A DNA stretch of 64,000 bases from Catellatospora sp. TT07R-123 (GTDB lineage: Bacteria > Actinomycetota > Actinomycetes > Mycobacteriales > Micromonosporaceae): contig NZ_BNEM01000001.1 of assembly GCF_018327705.1 (NCBI RefSeq), positions 1,426,001 to 1,490,000 on the forward strand, given 5' to 3'. Made by a program: the position numbers and the translations under genes. Position 1 is the stretch's first letter; every line of letters begins with the position of its first letter. Under the pieces are notes generated by a model that had not been told where the DNA came from, did not search any database, and worked only from the letters and a program-made list of their open reading frames with translations. Below, piece by piece: positions 28,441-37,202 of this stretch.

Positions 28441-28454
28441 ACAGACAGGTCTGT
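28441..28454. promoter_or_regulatory. TetR operator 1
   Basis: ACAGACAGGTCTGT, 6-bp inverted arms with a 2-base centre, 39 bases before the oxidoreductase start. Shares the ACAGAC/GTCTGT arms with the second site at 28506. Confidence 0.6.
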
Positions 28455-28505
28455 CTACTGCCATACCGCTGGCAAGCATGCCTTCCTCATCAAACCAGAC
28501 GATGC

Positions 28506-28529
28506 CGTACAGACGGACTTGTCTGTACG
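28506..28529. promoter_or_regulatory. TetR operator 2
   Basis: CGTACAGAC (28506-28514) and GTCTGTACG (28521-28529) are perfect 9-bp inverted arms separated by six bases, 30 bases before the TetR start. The shared arm with site 1 indicates that one dimeric repressor binds both promoters. Confidence 0.65.
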
Positions 28530-28558
28530 ATGACCTGTGCCGACACGGAGGTGGACCC

Positions 28559-29161
28559 ATGGACCGCACCGCCCAGCAGACCGCCGCTCAGCCCGCCCGG
28601 GACCGCATCCTGGACACGGCGTTCCGCCTCTTCTACGCCCACGGGCCGCGCGGCGTGGGCGTGGACACCGTCATCGCCGAGTCCGGCGTGGCCAAGGCGA
28701 CGCTGTACAAGCACTTCCCGCGCAAGGACGATCTGGTGCTGGCCTACCTGGAGCGGGTGGACCAGGCGTGGTTCGGCGGGCTGCGGGCGGCCGCCCGAGC
28801 GGCCGGCGACGACCCCGGCGACCAGCTCGTCGGCATGTTCGACGCGCTGGCCGGCGCCTGCCGGCGCGAGGGCTACCACGGGTGCGCGTTCATCAACACC
28901 GCGGCGGAGTCGGTGGCGGGCAGCGACGTGCACGCCCGTACCGTCGAGCACAAGCGGGTCGTACGCGCCTGGATCACCGACCTCGCCCGGCGGGCCGGGG
29001 CGGCCGACCCCGACCTGCTCGCCCGCCAGCTCACCCTGCTGCTCGACGGCGGCCTGTCCGCCGGGGTCCTCGACGCCGACCCGGCCGCGGCCGAGGCCGC
29101 CAAGGCCGCCGCCCGCGCGCTCGTCACCGCCGCCACCAGCCGGAACGGTGACGTCCACTAG
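28559..29161 (+). CDS. TetR-family transcriptional regulator
   Basis: 200 residues. N-terminal DNA-binding domain ILDTAFRLFYAHGPRGVGVD followed by ESGVAKATLYKHFPRKDDLV, a standard TetR helix-turn-helix. The C-terminal ligand domain (CAFINTAAE motif) resembles the AcrR/YxaF-like group. GGAGGTGG precedes ATG 28559. Divergent from the NADP oxidoreductase with operators between them, so it most likely represses that gene and itself. The ligand is unknown, an electrophile or xenobiotic is plausible given the target. Confidence 0.9.
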   Translation: MDRTAQQTAAQPARDRILDTAFRLFYAHGPRGVGVDTVIAESGVAKATLYKHFPRKDDLVLAYLERVDQAWFGGLRAAARAAGDDPGDQLVGMFDALAGACRREGYHGCAFINTAAESVAGSDVHARTVEHKRVVRAWITDLARRAGAADPDLLARQLTLLLDGGLSAGVLDADPAAAEAAKAAARALVTAATSRNGDVH

Positions 29162-29192
29162 GGACGGAGTGGGCCGCCCGGCACGGCGCGGC

Positions 29193-29208
29193 AAGGCCTT
29201 TGGTCCTG
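29193..29208. promoter_or_regulatory. Weak DosR-like site before a membrane-protein gene
   Basis: AAGGCCTTTGGTCCTG keeps the CTTTGGTCC core of the box at 25214 but has lost part of the left arm. It lies 85 bases before GTG 29293. It is suggestive only. Confidence 0.35.
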
Positions 29209-29292
29209 ACGGGACGGGTCCAGCAACTCTGCCGGGACGCCGGCGGGCGGCGAATGCTGGGTGCAGACCCCCAGCGTCCCAAGGAGACGACA

Positions 29293-29937
29293 GTGAAGCG
29301 CCGGACCCTCGACATCATGTTCAGCCTCGGCGGCGTACTCATCGCGGTGCTGCTGGCCGTGGCCGGTTTCGTGCTCAAGGCCAACGCCGACTTCGCCGAC
29401 GGCTACGTCGCCGCGCAGCTGCGCGAGCAGCACATCACCTTCAAGACCCTCGACACCCTCACCGAGGAGGAGCGCAGGCAGCCCGGCCTGGTCGAGTACG
29501 CCGGGCAGCAGCTCAGCACCGGCAAGCAGGCCGAGGTCTACGCCAACGAGTTCATCGGCCTGCACCTCAAGGGCATCGCGGGCGGCAGGACCTACGCCGA
29601 CCTCGGCACCCCGCAGGCCGAGCTGCGCGACAAGGTGGCCGCGGCGGCCAAGGCGAACGACCCGGACCTCGCCGCACTCCAGCAGCAGCTGGCCGACGTC
29701 AACGCGCAACGGGAGACGGTGTTCAAGGGCGAGACCCTGCGCGGGCTGCTGCTGACCACGTACGGCTTCAGCGAGTTCGGCACCAAGGCAGGCCAGGCCG
29801 CCCTGGTCGCGTACCTGGCCGCCCTGGTCATGGCGCTGCTGGCGATCGCCGGGTTCGTGCACGCCCGGACCACGCCGCGTAGCGCCGCCTTCGCCCCGGT
29901 CGAGCCCGGCCCGGCCCGGGAGCGGATCGACGCCTGA
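29293..29937 (+). CDS. Membrane protein with two helices and a central extracytoplasmic domain
   Basis: 214 residues from GTG 29293, preceded by AAGGAGAC. One hydrophobic segment near residues 10-30 (MFSLGGVLIAVLLAVAGFVL) and another near 173-193 (VAYLAALVMALLAIAGFVHA) bracket a helical, Gln/Ala-rich domain (HITFKTLDTLTEEER, AGGRTYADLGTPQAELRDKV). I do not recognise the family. The weak DosR-like site and its nearness to the DevR module hint at a redox-responsive gene, which is unproven. A strong terminator with a T-tract follows. Confidence 0.6.
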   Translation: MKRRTLDIMFSLGGVLIAVLLAVAGFVLKANADFADGYVAAQLREQHITFKTLDTLTEEERRQPGLVEYAGQQLSTGKQAEVYANEFIGLHLKGIAGGRTYADLGTPQAELRDKVAAAAKANDPDLAALQQQLADVNAQRETVFKGETLRGLLLTTYGFSEFGTKAGQAALVAYLAALVMALLAIAGFVHARTTPRSAAFAPVEPGPARERIDA

Positions 29938-29951
29938 GCGTCCACCAGCCG

Positions 29952-29996
29952 ACGGGGCGGTCGGGCACCGGCGCACGGTGCCCGCCGCCCCGTTTT
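29952..29996 (+). terminator. Rho-independent terminator
   Basis: 18-bp GC-rich stem with a single bulge (29952-29970 with 29976-29993), 5-base loop, followed by TTTT (29993-29996), 15 bases after the stop codon at 29937. One of the few hairpins here with a T-tract. Confidence 0.8.
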
Positions 29997-30001
29997 GCAT
30001 T

Positions 30002-30060
30002 GACGCTGGCCTATCTAGAGGGCGGATCTCGGAAAATCCTCCTCTAGATAGGCCAGCGTC
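30002..30060. repeat. Palindrome IR-4, 20-bp perfect arms
   Basis: Arms 30002-30021 and 30041-30060 match exactly (arm begins GACGCTGGCCTATCTAGAGG). The loop contains a further GGAT/ATCC pairing. It comes directly after a complete terminator, so termination alone does not explain it. Confidence 0.85.
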
Positions 30061-30149
30061 GATTACAAACGGGGCGGGCGGCGGAGCCGTCGGAGTGGGG
30101 CCGGTCGCGGCCTCGGCCGGCGTACCGTCAGGACTGCGGGAGGTGAGTC

Positions 30150-30683
30150 ATGCCGTTCTTCGCTGCCATCTGGTTCACCATCGTCGTCGGCTGGCTGATC
30201 CACGTGGCCCTCGACAAGCATCCGGGGCGCCGTACCAGGCATCGCGTCGTCGAGCTGGCCCTACTGTGGATCATGGTGGGCGGCGGTGCCTGGGGCGTGC
30301 TGGCCGGGCTGGGCCACATCGGGCCGCAGTCGGGTCAGCTCGCCGACCAGATCGGCTACACGCGGTCGATGTTCCAGTGGGAGGTGGGCTGGAACGACAT
30401 CGCCGTCAGCGTGCTCGGCATCGGCTGCGCCTGGCGGCGGCTGCGCGGCACCTGGCTGACCGCCGCCGTCACCGCACTGGCGATCTCGTTCTGGGGCGAC
30501 GCCTGGGGGCACTTCAACCAGCTCGTCCTCCACGGCAACCACGCCCCGTCCAACGTGTGGGCGCTGCCGTCGGACATCCTGATGCCGCTGTTCGCGATCA
30601 TCCTGCTGGTCGTGTACCGCCGCGGCCAGACCCCCGCCGAAGCTCTCACACAGGCCCCGCGCGCCGCCGCGACCCGGCCCTGA
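30150..30683 (+). CDS. Integral membrane protein of unknown function
   Basis: 177 residues. Four to five hydrophobic segments (about 4-20, 34-54, 82-95, 100-115 and 139-155). Recognisable features are HRVVELALLWIMVGGGAWGVL, FQWEVGWNDIAVSVLGIG and FWGDAWGHFNQLV. A DUF6790-type family is possible, but I am not certain. GGGAGGTGAGTC precedes ATG 30150. The palindrome IR-5 starts two bases after its stop codon. Confidence 0.6.
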   Translation: MPFFAAIWFTIVVGWLIHVALDKHPGRRTRHRVVELALLWIMVGGGAWGVLAGLGHIGPQSGQLADQIGYTRSMFQWEVGWNDIAVSVLGIGCAWRRLRGTWLTAAVTALAISFWGDAWGHFNQLVLHGNHAPSNVWALPSDILMPLFAIILLVVYRRGQTPAEALTQAPRAAATRP

Positions 30684-30684
30684 G

Positions 30685-30754
30685 TTCGTGCAGTTTCGGG
30701 GAAAGTGCAGGAATCATGGCCGGGTTTCGTGCACTTTCCCCGAAACTGCACGAA
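30685..30754. repeat. Palindrome IR-5, 25-bp perfect arms
   Basis: Arms 30685-30709 and 30730-30754 match exactly, 20-base loop. The arm contains GTGCAGTTTCGGGGAAAGTG, the same as palindrome IR-6 at 58401. Starts two bases after a stop codon and lies upstream of the HSP90 promoter. Confidence 0.9.
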
Positions 30755-30863
30755 ACAACGGGCGACGCGGGGGCGGGTGAGGCGGGTGGCGCGGGCGCGG
30801 CCCGTACCAGGCGGCATGATCATTCGGCCGAAAGCCCGGTCCCCGCACGTTGGGGGCCGCCGG

Positions 30864-30869
30864 TAGCCT
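30864..30869 (+). promoter_or_regulatory. -10 element for leaderless HSP90 transcript
   Basis: TAGCCT ends seven bases before GTG 30877 and no ribosome-binding site is present, the arrangement of a leaderless actinobacterial mRNA. The same TAGCCT-to-GTG spacing recurs at 55066. Confidence 0.5.
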
Positions 30870-30876
30870 CGGGCTC

Positions 30877-32652
30877 GTGAGCCAGTCCTTCCAGGTGGAT
30901 CTCCGCGGCATCGTCGACCTGCTGAGCCATCACCTCTACAGCAGCCCGCGCGTCTACGTGCGCGAACTCATGCAGAACGCCGTGGACGCCATCACCGCCC
31001 GCCGCGCCGACGTCCCTACCGCTCCCGCCTCGGTATGGCTGGAGACCCCGGCCACCACCGGCGACGGCACCCTGCGCGTCCACGACACCGGCCTGGGGCT
31101 GACCGAGCAGCAGGTGCACGAGCTGCTGGCCACCATCGGCCGCAGCGGCAAGCGTGACGAGCTCGGCTTCTCCCGGCACGAGTTCCTCGGCCAGTTCGGC
31201 ATCGGCCTGCTGTCGTGCTTCCTGGTCGCCGACGAGATCAGGGTGCAGACCCGCCACGAGGGCCATCCCACGGTGTACTGGACCGGCTACTCCGACGGCC
31301 GCTACCAGGTCGCGACCGGCCCGGACCGGCAGGAGACCGGCACCACGGTCACGCTGCTCCCCCGCCGTGACGCGGTCGCCTGGCTGGAGGCGGAGCGGGT
31401 GCGTGACCTGGCCCGGCTCTACGGCGAGATGCTGCCCTACCCCGTACGGGTCGACAGCGAGCTCGTCACCGCCGAGACCCTGCCCTGGCAGGCGGGCAGC
31501 CGCGCCGCGGTGACCGCCCTGGCCGAGCAGACGTTCGGGTTCACCCCGTTCGACGTGATCGAGCTGAACGTGCCCGAGGCCGGGCTGACCGGCGTCGCGC
31601 TGGTGCTGCCGACCGCCGTCAACCCCGCCGCCAAGTCCGGGCACCGGGTCTACCTCAAGCGGATGCTGCTGGCCGAGGGCGCCGAGGACGTGCTGCCGCC
31701 GTGGGCGTTCTTCGCCCGCTGCGTCGTCGACGCCAGTGAGCTGCGCCCCACCGCCAGCCGCGAGGCCCTGTACGAGGACAGCCTGCTGGAGTCGGTCCGC
31801 GAGCAGCTCGGCGACCAGCTGCGCGGCTGGCTGGTGAACCTGGCCCGGCAGGACCCCGACCGGATGCACCGGTTCCTGGCCGTGCACCACCTCGGGGTGA
31901 AGGCGCTGGCCATGCACGACGAGGAGATGCTGCGCCTGGTCGACCAGTGGTGGCCGATGGAGACCAACCTCGGCCGGATGACGCTCAGCGAGGTGCGCCG
32001 CCGCCACGACGTGGTCCGCTACAGCGCCAACATCGACGAGTTCCGGCAGCTCGCCGCGGTCGCCGCGGCGCAGGGCCTGCTCGTGGTCAACGCCGGCTAC
32101 ACCTACGACGCCGAGCTGATCGAGCGGCTGCCGCTGCTGGACCCGTCGATCCTGGTGGACCGGCTGGACCCCAGCGACCTGTCGACCCGGTTCGACACCC
32201 TCGACCCCGGCACCGAGCTGGACCTGCGGCCGTTCCTGGCCACCGCCCAGCGCACGCTGGACCCGCTGGGCTGCGAGGTGGTGCTGCGGTCGTTCGACCC
32301 GCCGAGCATGCCCGCGCTGTACCTGACCGACCGCGACGCCACGTTCCAGCGGCGGCTGCGCGAGACCGCGCAGAGCGCCGACGAGCTGTGGGCCGGGGTG
32401 CTGTCGGCGTTCGAGAAGGCGGAGGCGCAGGTGCGCCCGCAACTGGTGCTCAACCACCGCAACCCGCTGGTGCGCCGCGTCATCGGACTGCCGACGCCGG
32501 AGCTGGTCGGCCTGACCGTGCAGTCGCTGTACGGCCAGGCGCTGCTGTTCGGCCACCACCCGCTGCGCCCGGCCGACACCGCCCTGCTCAACCGTTCCTT
32601 CCTCGACCTCATCGACCTCGCCGTGCCGCACATCCCCCGGGAGGACTCATGA
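30877..32652 (+). CDS. HSP90-family ATPase/chaperone (short HtpG-like form)
   Basis: 591 residues. The GHKL ATP-binding domain is clear: ELMQNAVDAI (catalytic Glu and Asn), VHDTGLGLT (adenine-binding Asp) and GQFGIGLLSCFLV (lid glycines). The middle domain has the ASREALYEDS segment of HSP90 (ELRPTASREALYEDSLL). The C-terminal part is divergent and there is no charged linker. It may be a specialised chaperone for a few clients and not general HtpG. GTG 30877, probably leaderless. The next gene, a large TPR protein, starts within its stop codon (ATGA), so the products are likely made together. Confidence 0.87.
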   Translation: MSQSFQVDLRGIVDLLSHHLYSSPRVYVRELMQNAVDAITARRADVPTAPASVWLETPATTGDGTLRVHDTGLGLTEQQVHELLATIGRSGKRDELGFSRHEFLGQFGIGLLSCFLVADEIRVQTRHEGHPTVYWTGYSDGRYQVATGPDRQETGTTVTLLPRRDAVAWLEAERVRDLARLYGEMLPYPVRVDSELVTAETLPWQAGSRAAVTALAEQTFGFTPFDVIELNVPEAGLTGVALVLPTAVNPAAKSGHRVYLKRMLLAEGAEDVLPPWAFFARCVVDASELRPTASREALYEDSLLESVREQLGDQLRGWLVNLARQDPDRMHRFLAVHHLGVKALAMHDEEMLRLVDQWWPMETNLGRMTLSEVRRRHDVVRYSANIDEFRQLAAVAAAQGLLVVNAGYTYDAELIERLPLLDPSILVDRLDPSDLSTRFDTLDPGTELDLRPFLATAQRTLDPLGCEVVLRSFDPPSMPALYLTDRDATFQRRLRETAQSADELWAGVLSAFEKAEAQVRPQLVLNHRNPLVRRVIGLPTPELVGLTVQSLYGQALLFGHHPLRPADTALLNRSFLDLIDLAVPHIPREDS

Positions 32653-35507
32653 CGACCCACGACCAGCTGCACGAGCTGATCCACCGCGCCTGGGACACCA
32701 AGGACGGCCCGGCCCGCATCGTGCTGGCCGAGCAGGCGCTGGCCGGGGCCGAGACCCTCGGCGACGCCGACCTGGACTACGCGGCCAACGCGCTGGCGAC
32801 CACGGCCTACCACCAGGGCGGCGAGCCGATGAAGGCGATGGTGACGTTCGCCCGCTGCCTGTCGGTGTACGACGCCGACCCCGGCCGCCGCAGCCAGCGC
32901 GACGCGCACCTGCTGCTGTGGCACTTCAAGTTCGTCGTCTCGGCGCTGCCCCTGTTCCCGGAGATGCCGCTGGCCCGCGCGCAGGCGGTGCTCGACGACA
33001 TGCAGCGCCGCTACCAGACCGCCGGCCACAGCCTGCACGCCGTGTACGCCTACCGGCACACCGTCGCCTGGCACCTGGGCGACACCACCCTGGCCGACCA
33101 CTGGTTCCGGATGTGGGACGCGGCCCCGCGCGACCAGCTGTCCGACTGCGCGGGCTGCGACCCGTCGTCCAAGGCGTACTACCACGCCTGGCGCGGACGC
33201 GACGAGGACGCGATCGCGGTGGCGCAGCCGGCGCTGGACGGCCGGTCGACCTGCGCCGAGCAGCCGCACGGCATCCTCACCAGCCTGCTGCTGCCGTACG
33301 TGCGGACCGGGCGGCACGACCTGGCGCGCGACGCGCACCGGCGGGCATACCGGGCGCTGAGCCAGAACAAGGCCGACCTCGGCCGGATCGCCACGCACCT
33401 GGAGTTCTGCGGCCTGACCGGCAACCAGGTGCGCGGCCTGGAACTGGTCGAGCGACACCTGCCGTGGCTGGAGCAGGCGCCCACGCCCAAGACCGAGATG
33501 GAGTTCGCCGCCTCGGCCGCCCTGGTGCTGCGGCGGCTGGTCGAGGACGGGCAGGGCGGCCTGCCGGTGCGGCGGCCGGCCGGGCCGGTGACGGTCGCCG
33601 AGCTGCTGCCGCAGCTGCGGGAACGGGCCGAGGGGCTGGCGCGGCGCTTCGACGCCCGCAACGGCAACACGTTCCAGAGCGGCCGGGTCGCCGCGCTCAT
33701 GGACGCCGCGCCGCTGGTGGACTACCTGCCGCTGTCGGTCACCGCCGCGCACACCCCCGCCCCGGACCCCGCCCCGGCCGACGCGGTGGTCGACCTGTCG
33801 GCGGCCCCCGCCGACGCGCCGCTGGACGAGCAGCTCGACCTCGTCGACGAGTGGTCGCGGCAGGACCGGGACGCCCAGGCCAAGGCGCTGGGGCAGCGGA
33901 TCGTGGCCGCGTACGGCCCGGCCGGGCTGACCGAGTCGCAGCGCGGCCGCCTGGCCCGGCTGCGCGCCGCGCACCTGGGCGAGGACGACCTGCCCGGCGC
34001 GGCGGAGGCGCTGCAGGAGGCTGTGGACGCGTTCGTGCGCGCGGGCGACCTCGCCCGCGAGTGGTCGGCCCGCGCCCAGTGGTCGATCACCATGCTGCGG
34101 CTGACCGGCGACGAGACGCACATCCGCGCCGCGTACGAGGCGACCGAGCAGGTCCTGGCCGTGTCCGGCGATCCGGAGGTGCGCCACGGTGCGCTCGGGC
34201 GCGCCGCCTGGGTGGCGGCGATGACCGGCGACCACGACCGGGCGCAGGACCTGATCGCCCGCACCGAGGCCGAGCCCGGGCGGGTGTCGCTGGGCCGGCG
34301 GGTGCAGCTGATGCAGCTGCACGCCGCGGTGCTGCACCACCTGGGCGAGGGCGACCGGGCGCTGGCGCGCATCCGCGAGGTGGTCGGGCTGCTGCGCGGC
34401 ACCGAGCACCGCGACCAGCTCGCCAACGCGCTGATGGGCCTGGCGCGGGCGCTGGGCGAGCGGGGCGACAACCAGGCCACGATCGCGGCGTTCGAGGAGG
34501 CGGCGGCGGTGGCACAGGACCCGCGGCTGCGCCGCGAAGCCCGGACCGACGCCGCGTTCATGCTGGTCACCACCGACCGGGCCGGGGAGGTCATCGACGA
34601 CATCGTCGAGCACATCTGCCTGGCCGAGGCGGCTGGCCACGCGCGCCCGGCGGCCTACACCCGGCACCGGCTGGCGCTGGCCCTGGCGACGACGGGCCGG
34701 TTCGGCGAGGCGGCCGAGGTCGGCGAGGAGGCGGTCGCCTGGTTCGTCCGGCACCAGGACGAGGAGGGCACCGAGATCCTCGCCGAGCTGCGCGACCTGC
34801 TGTCGCGCGTCTACGCCGAGCTGGGCGAGCCGCACGTCGCGGTCGGGCAGATCGAGGCGCTGCTGCCGCTGGTCACCGGGGTGGAGCAGCTCGCCTACCG
34901 GGCGCACCTGCTGGCACGGGCCGGTGAGCTGCTGTGGCAGGTCGACCGCGACGGCGAGGCGGCCGAGCGGTTCGACGCCGCCGCGCAGGCGTACGGGCAG
35001 GCCGATCTGGCGCTGGCGACGGTGCACGCGCGCCGCCGCCAGGCGATGGCGCTGTTCCACGCCGGGCGCCCCGACGAGGCGCGGGCGGCCGCGGCGCGGT
35101 TGCAGGAGCTGATGGCCGTCACCGAGGTGCCGCAGGAGCAGGAGGCGGAGCTGACCTGGGAACGGGCCATGGCCGGTTACGAGGCGGCGCAGATCCTGAC
35201 CAACAACGAGGAACCGGACTATCTGGCCGCGGTCGCCCGGGTGACCACGGCGGCGGGGCTGTTCCGGTCGATCGAGGCCTACGGCGAGGCGCTGATGTGC
35301 GACCTGCGCCAGGGCCAGGTGCTGGTGGTGTCGGGGCAGTCCGCGGCCGCCGAGCCGGTGCTGCGCCGGGTGCTGGAGGCGCTGCCGCGCGACCACGGCG
35401 GCCGCCGCGATGCGGCGGGCTGGCTGTCCCGCGCGCTGGACGAGCAGGGCGAGGCCCGGCTGGCCCGCAAGCTGCGTAAGGAGTACGACCTGCCCGAACC
35501 CGAGTGA
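32649..35507 (+). CDS. Large TPR-repeat protein coupled to HSP90
   Basis: 952 residues, helical throughout, with many degenerate tetratricopeptide-like pairs (for example ALVLRRLVEDG, ALMGLARALGERGDNQATIAAFEEAAAV, HRLALALATTGRFGEAAEVGEEA). An acidic/Pro-rich break (about 367-400) separates an N-terminal and a C-terminal helical block. A SDCAGCDPSSKAYYHAW segment with two Cys is unusual for TPRs. No enzymatic domain was found. ATG 32649 overlaps the HSP90 stop. TPR proteins commonly dock on HSP90, so it is probably a co-chaperone or client adaptor. This is inference. Confidence 0.8.
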   Translation: MTTHDQLHELIHRAWDTKDGPARIVLAEQALAGAETLGDADLDYAANALATTAYHQGGEPMKAMVTFARCLSVYDADPGRRSQRDAHLLLWHFKFVVSALPLFPEMPLARAQAVLDDMQRRYQTAGHSLHAVYAYRHTVAWHLGDTTLADHWFRMWDAAPRDQLSDCAGCDPSSKAYYHAWRGRDEDAIAVAQPALDGRSTCAEQPHGILTSLLLPYVRTGRHDLARDAHRRAYRALSQNKADLGRIATHLEFCGLTGNQVRGLELVERHLPWLEQAPTPKTEMEFAASAALVLRRLVEDGQGGLPVRRPAGPVTVAELLPQLRERAEGLARRFDARNGNTFQSGRVAALMDAAPLVDYLPLSVTAAHTPAPDPAPADAVVDLSAAPADAPLDEQLDLVDEWSRQDRDAQAKALGQRIVAAYGPAGLTESQRGRLARLRAAHLGEDDLPGAAEALQEAVDAFVRAGDLAREWSARAQWSITMLRLTGDETHIRAAYEATEQVLAVSGDPEVRHGALGRAAWVAAMTGDHDRAQDLIARTEAEPGRVSLGRRVQLMQLHAAVLHHLGEGDRALARIREVVGLLRGTEHRDQLANALMGLARALGERGDNQATIAAFEEAAAVAQDPRLRREARTDAAFMLVTTDRAGEVIDDIVEHICLAEAAGHARPAAYTRHRLALALATTGRFGEAAEVGEEAVAWFVRHQDEEGTEILAELRDLLSRVYAELGEPHVAVGQIEALLPLVTGVEQLAYRAHLLARAGELLWQVDRDGEAAERFDAAAQAYGQADLALATVHARRRQAMALFHAGRPDEARAAAARLQELMAVTEVPQEQEAELTWERAMAGYEAAQILTNNEEPDYLAAVARVTTAAGLFRSIEAYGEALMCDLRQGQVLVVSGQSAAAEPVLRRVLEALPRDHGGRRDAAGWLSRALDEQGEARLARKLRKEYDLPEPE

Positions 35508-35511
35508 CCGG

Positions 35512-35546
35512 GTGCGGGTCACCGGCGCGGCGCCGGTGACCCGCAC
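35512..35546. terminator. Bidirectional terminator, 16-bp perfect stem
   Basis: Arms 35512-35527 and 35531-35546 are perfectly complementary with a 3-base loop. It fills the gap between the convergent TPR and glycosyltransferase genes. Confidence 0.85.
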
Positions 35547-35552
35547 TCCGGG

Positions 35553-37202
35553 TCAGTACGCGGTCGGGTCGAGCACGGAGACGCGGCAGATCTTCTCGCC
35601 GAGCAGCACCTCAGCATGGATCTCGCGGTATCCGGCACCGGGCTCGCCGGAGGTGATCCGGAACAGCGGCGTCCCGTCGCCGATGTCGACGAAGTTGTCC
35701 GGCATGTCCGCCTTGGCCAGCGAGTTCCACTGGTTCTCGTCGCGGAACGTCGGGTTGGTCTCACTGGTGTACTTCGCGTAGTTCTCGCTCAGCCACACCG
35801 CGGCGGCCCGGGTGCACGAGCCGTAGTAGAGGCTCTCGTAGTTGAGGTGGCCCCGGTCGTAGCTGCCGACCAGCGGGCTGAAGTACGAGTACTCGTACGG
35901 GTAGATGCGCGCCGACGACACGACGACCTCCGCCTGCCCGAGCACGGCCGCGCCGATCAGCGCCAAGGCCAGCACGGCCCGGCCGGAGTCGAACGACTGC
36001 CGGATCCAGCGCACCAGCACCGTGGCCGACAGCAGCAGCATGCCCGGCACCACGAACAGGAAGTGCCGCAGCCCGTTGTAGAGCGTGGCGTGCGCGACGA
36101 CCACCATCAGGATCGGCACCACGATGTACGCGCCGATCAGCAGCAGGCGCCCGTCGAGACGCTGCCGCCGGACCAGCGCCACCACCGCCGCCACCGCGGC
36201 CGCGACGGTCAGCGCGATCACCGGCAGCGGCGAGCCGACCACCAGCCACCGCGGCGCGAAGTCCCACGGCAGGTCGGTGGAGCGGACCATCTCACCGGCG
36301 AACATGATGTCGTGGTCCCAGTTGTACTTCGACATGGACTCGATCGACGACTTCAGGCCGTCGCCGGGGTTGGTCAGCAGGTACGGCCACATCAGCGACA
36401 TGACCAGGTATGCCGTCGGCGCGATGACGATGGCGGCGCTGAACTGGTTGCTCAGCTCGGTGCGCAGCGCCGCACCGCGCAGCCTGCGCCCGTGCCGCAC
36501 CCAGTAGCCCAGCGCGAGCAGGCCGAGCAGGCCGAACCACAGCAGCGAGGTGACCCGGATCGAGGCGGCGAACCCGATCGAGGCGCCGATGGCGGCCAGT
36601 TCCAGCACCTCGTGCTTGCGGTCGGGCTGCGACCAGCGGCGCATCAGCCGCAACACCAGCCACAGCACCAGCAGCATCGCCGCGGCCAGCGGGATGTCCT
36701 TGGAGTTGTTGGTCAGCTGGCCGGTGTATCGCGGGTACAGCGCGAGCCCGAGCGCGGCGGCGAAGCCACCCCACGGCCCGGCCATCTCCCGGCCCGCCAG
36801 CGCCATGATCAGGATGCCGAGCACGCCCATGACCCCGCCGACGACGGTGCGCGTCTGCCACACCTCACCCGTGAGGTGCTGGAAGAACGCGATGATCACC
36901 TCGGCGCCGGAGCCGTGCTGCGGCATGTAGATGTAGTCGGGGAAGTCGAGGAACGAGCGGTCCTCGCCCCAGGTGAGGTAGAACTTCAGCACCCGGGCGC
37001 CGTAGTCGTCCTGCATGTATTCGTCGTAGGTGCGGCCGTGGAAGCGCCCCTGCGCGAGCACGAACCACGACATCAGCAGCAGAAGCAGTCCGGTCAGCGC
37101 GTTCGGCAGCCGCACCTGCCACCAGGGCGGTGCCTGCTGGTCGGGGTGCCGCGGGGCGTCCTCCGACGGGGTCGGCACCGCTTCGACATCGACGTCGGAC
37201 AC
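35553..37202 (-). CDS. Integral membrane glycosyltransferase, PMT/ArnT (GT39/GT83)-like
   Basis: About 549 residues from GTG 37202 (VSDVDVEAVPT), a longer form from 37322 is possible. A cytoplasmic N-terminus is followed by some 10-11 hydrophobic segments. After the first segment, RTYDEYMQDDYGARVLKFY carries the acidic DE pair expected in the first external loop of GT-C fold enzymes using polyprenyl-phosphate sugars. A soluble C-terminal tail ends in EVLLGEKICRVSVLDPTAY. It may add a sugar to a protein or envelope glycan. The donor is unknown. GGAGCAG precedes the chosen GTG. The neighbouring methyltransferase is on the same strand. Confidence 0.75.
   Translation of the reverse strand: MSDVDVEAVPTPSEDAPRHPDQQAPPWWQVRLPNALTGLLLLLMSWFVLAQGRFHGRTYDEYMQDDYGARVLKFYLTWGEDRSFLDFPDYIYMPQHGSGAEVIIAFFQHLTGEVWQTRTVVGGVMGVLGILIMALAGREMAGPWGGFAAALGLALYPRYTGQLTNNSKDIPLAAAMLLVLWLVLRLMRRWSQPDRKHEVLELAAIGASIGFAASIRVTSLLWFGLLGLLALGYWVRHGRRLRGAALRTELSNQFSAAIVIAPTAYLVMSLMWPYLLTNPGDGLKSSIESMSKYNWDHDIMFAGEMVRSTDLPWDFAPRWLVVGSPLPVIALTVAAAVAAVVALVRRQRLDGRLLLIGAYIVVPILMVVVAHATLYNGLRHFLFVVPGMLLLSATVLVRWIRQSFDSGRAVLALALIGAAVLGQAEVVVSSARIYPYEYSYFSPLVGSYDRGHLNYESLYYGSCTRAAAVWLSENYAKYTSETNPTFRDENQWNSLAKADMPDNFVDIGDGTPLFRITSGEPGAGYREIHAEVLLGEKICRVSVLDPTAY

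Noticed and set aside
32103-35546. A 1147-codon open frame antisense to the HSP90/TPR genes
   Set aside because: High GC leaves few stop codons in shadow frames. The sequence is low-complexity (Arg, Gln, Val, Gly rich), has no domains, and the sense strand has clear domains.
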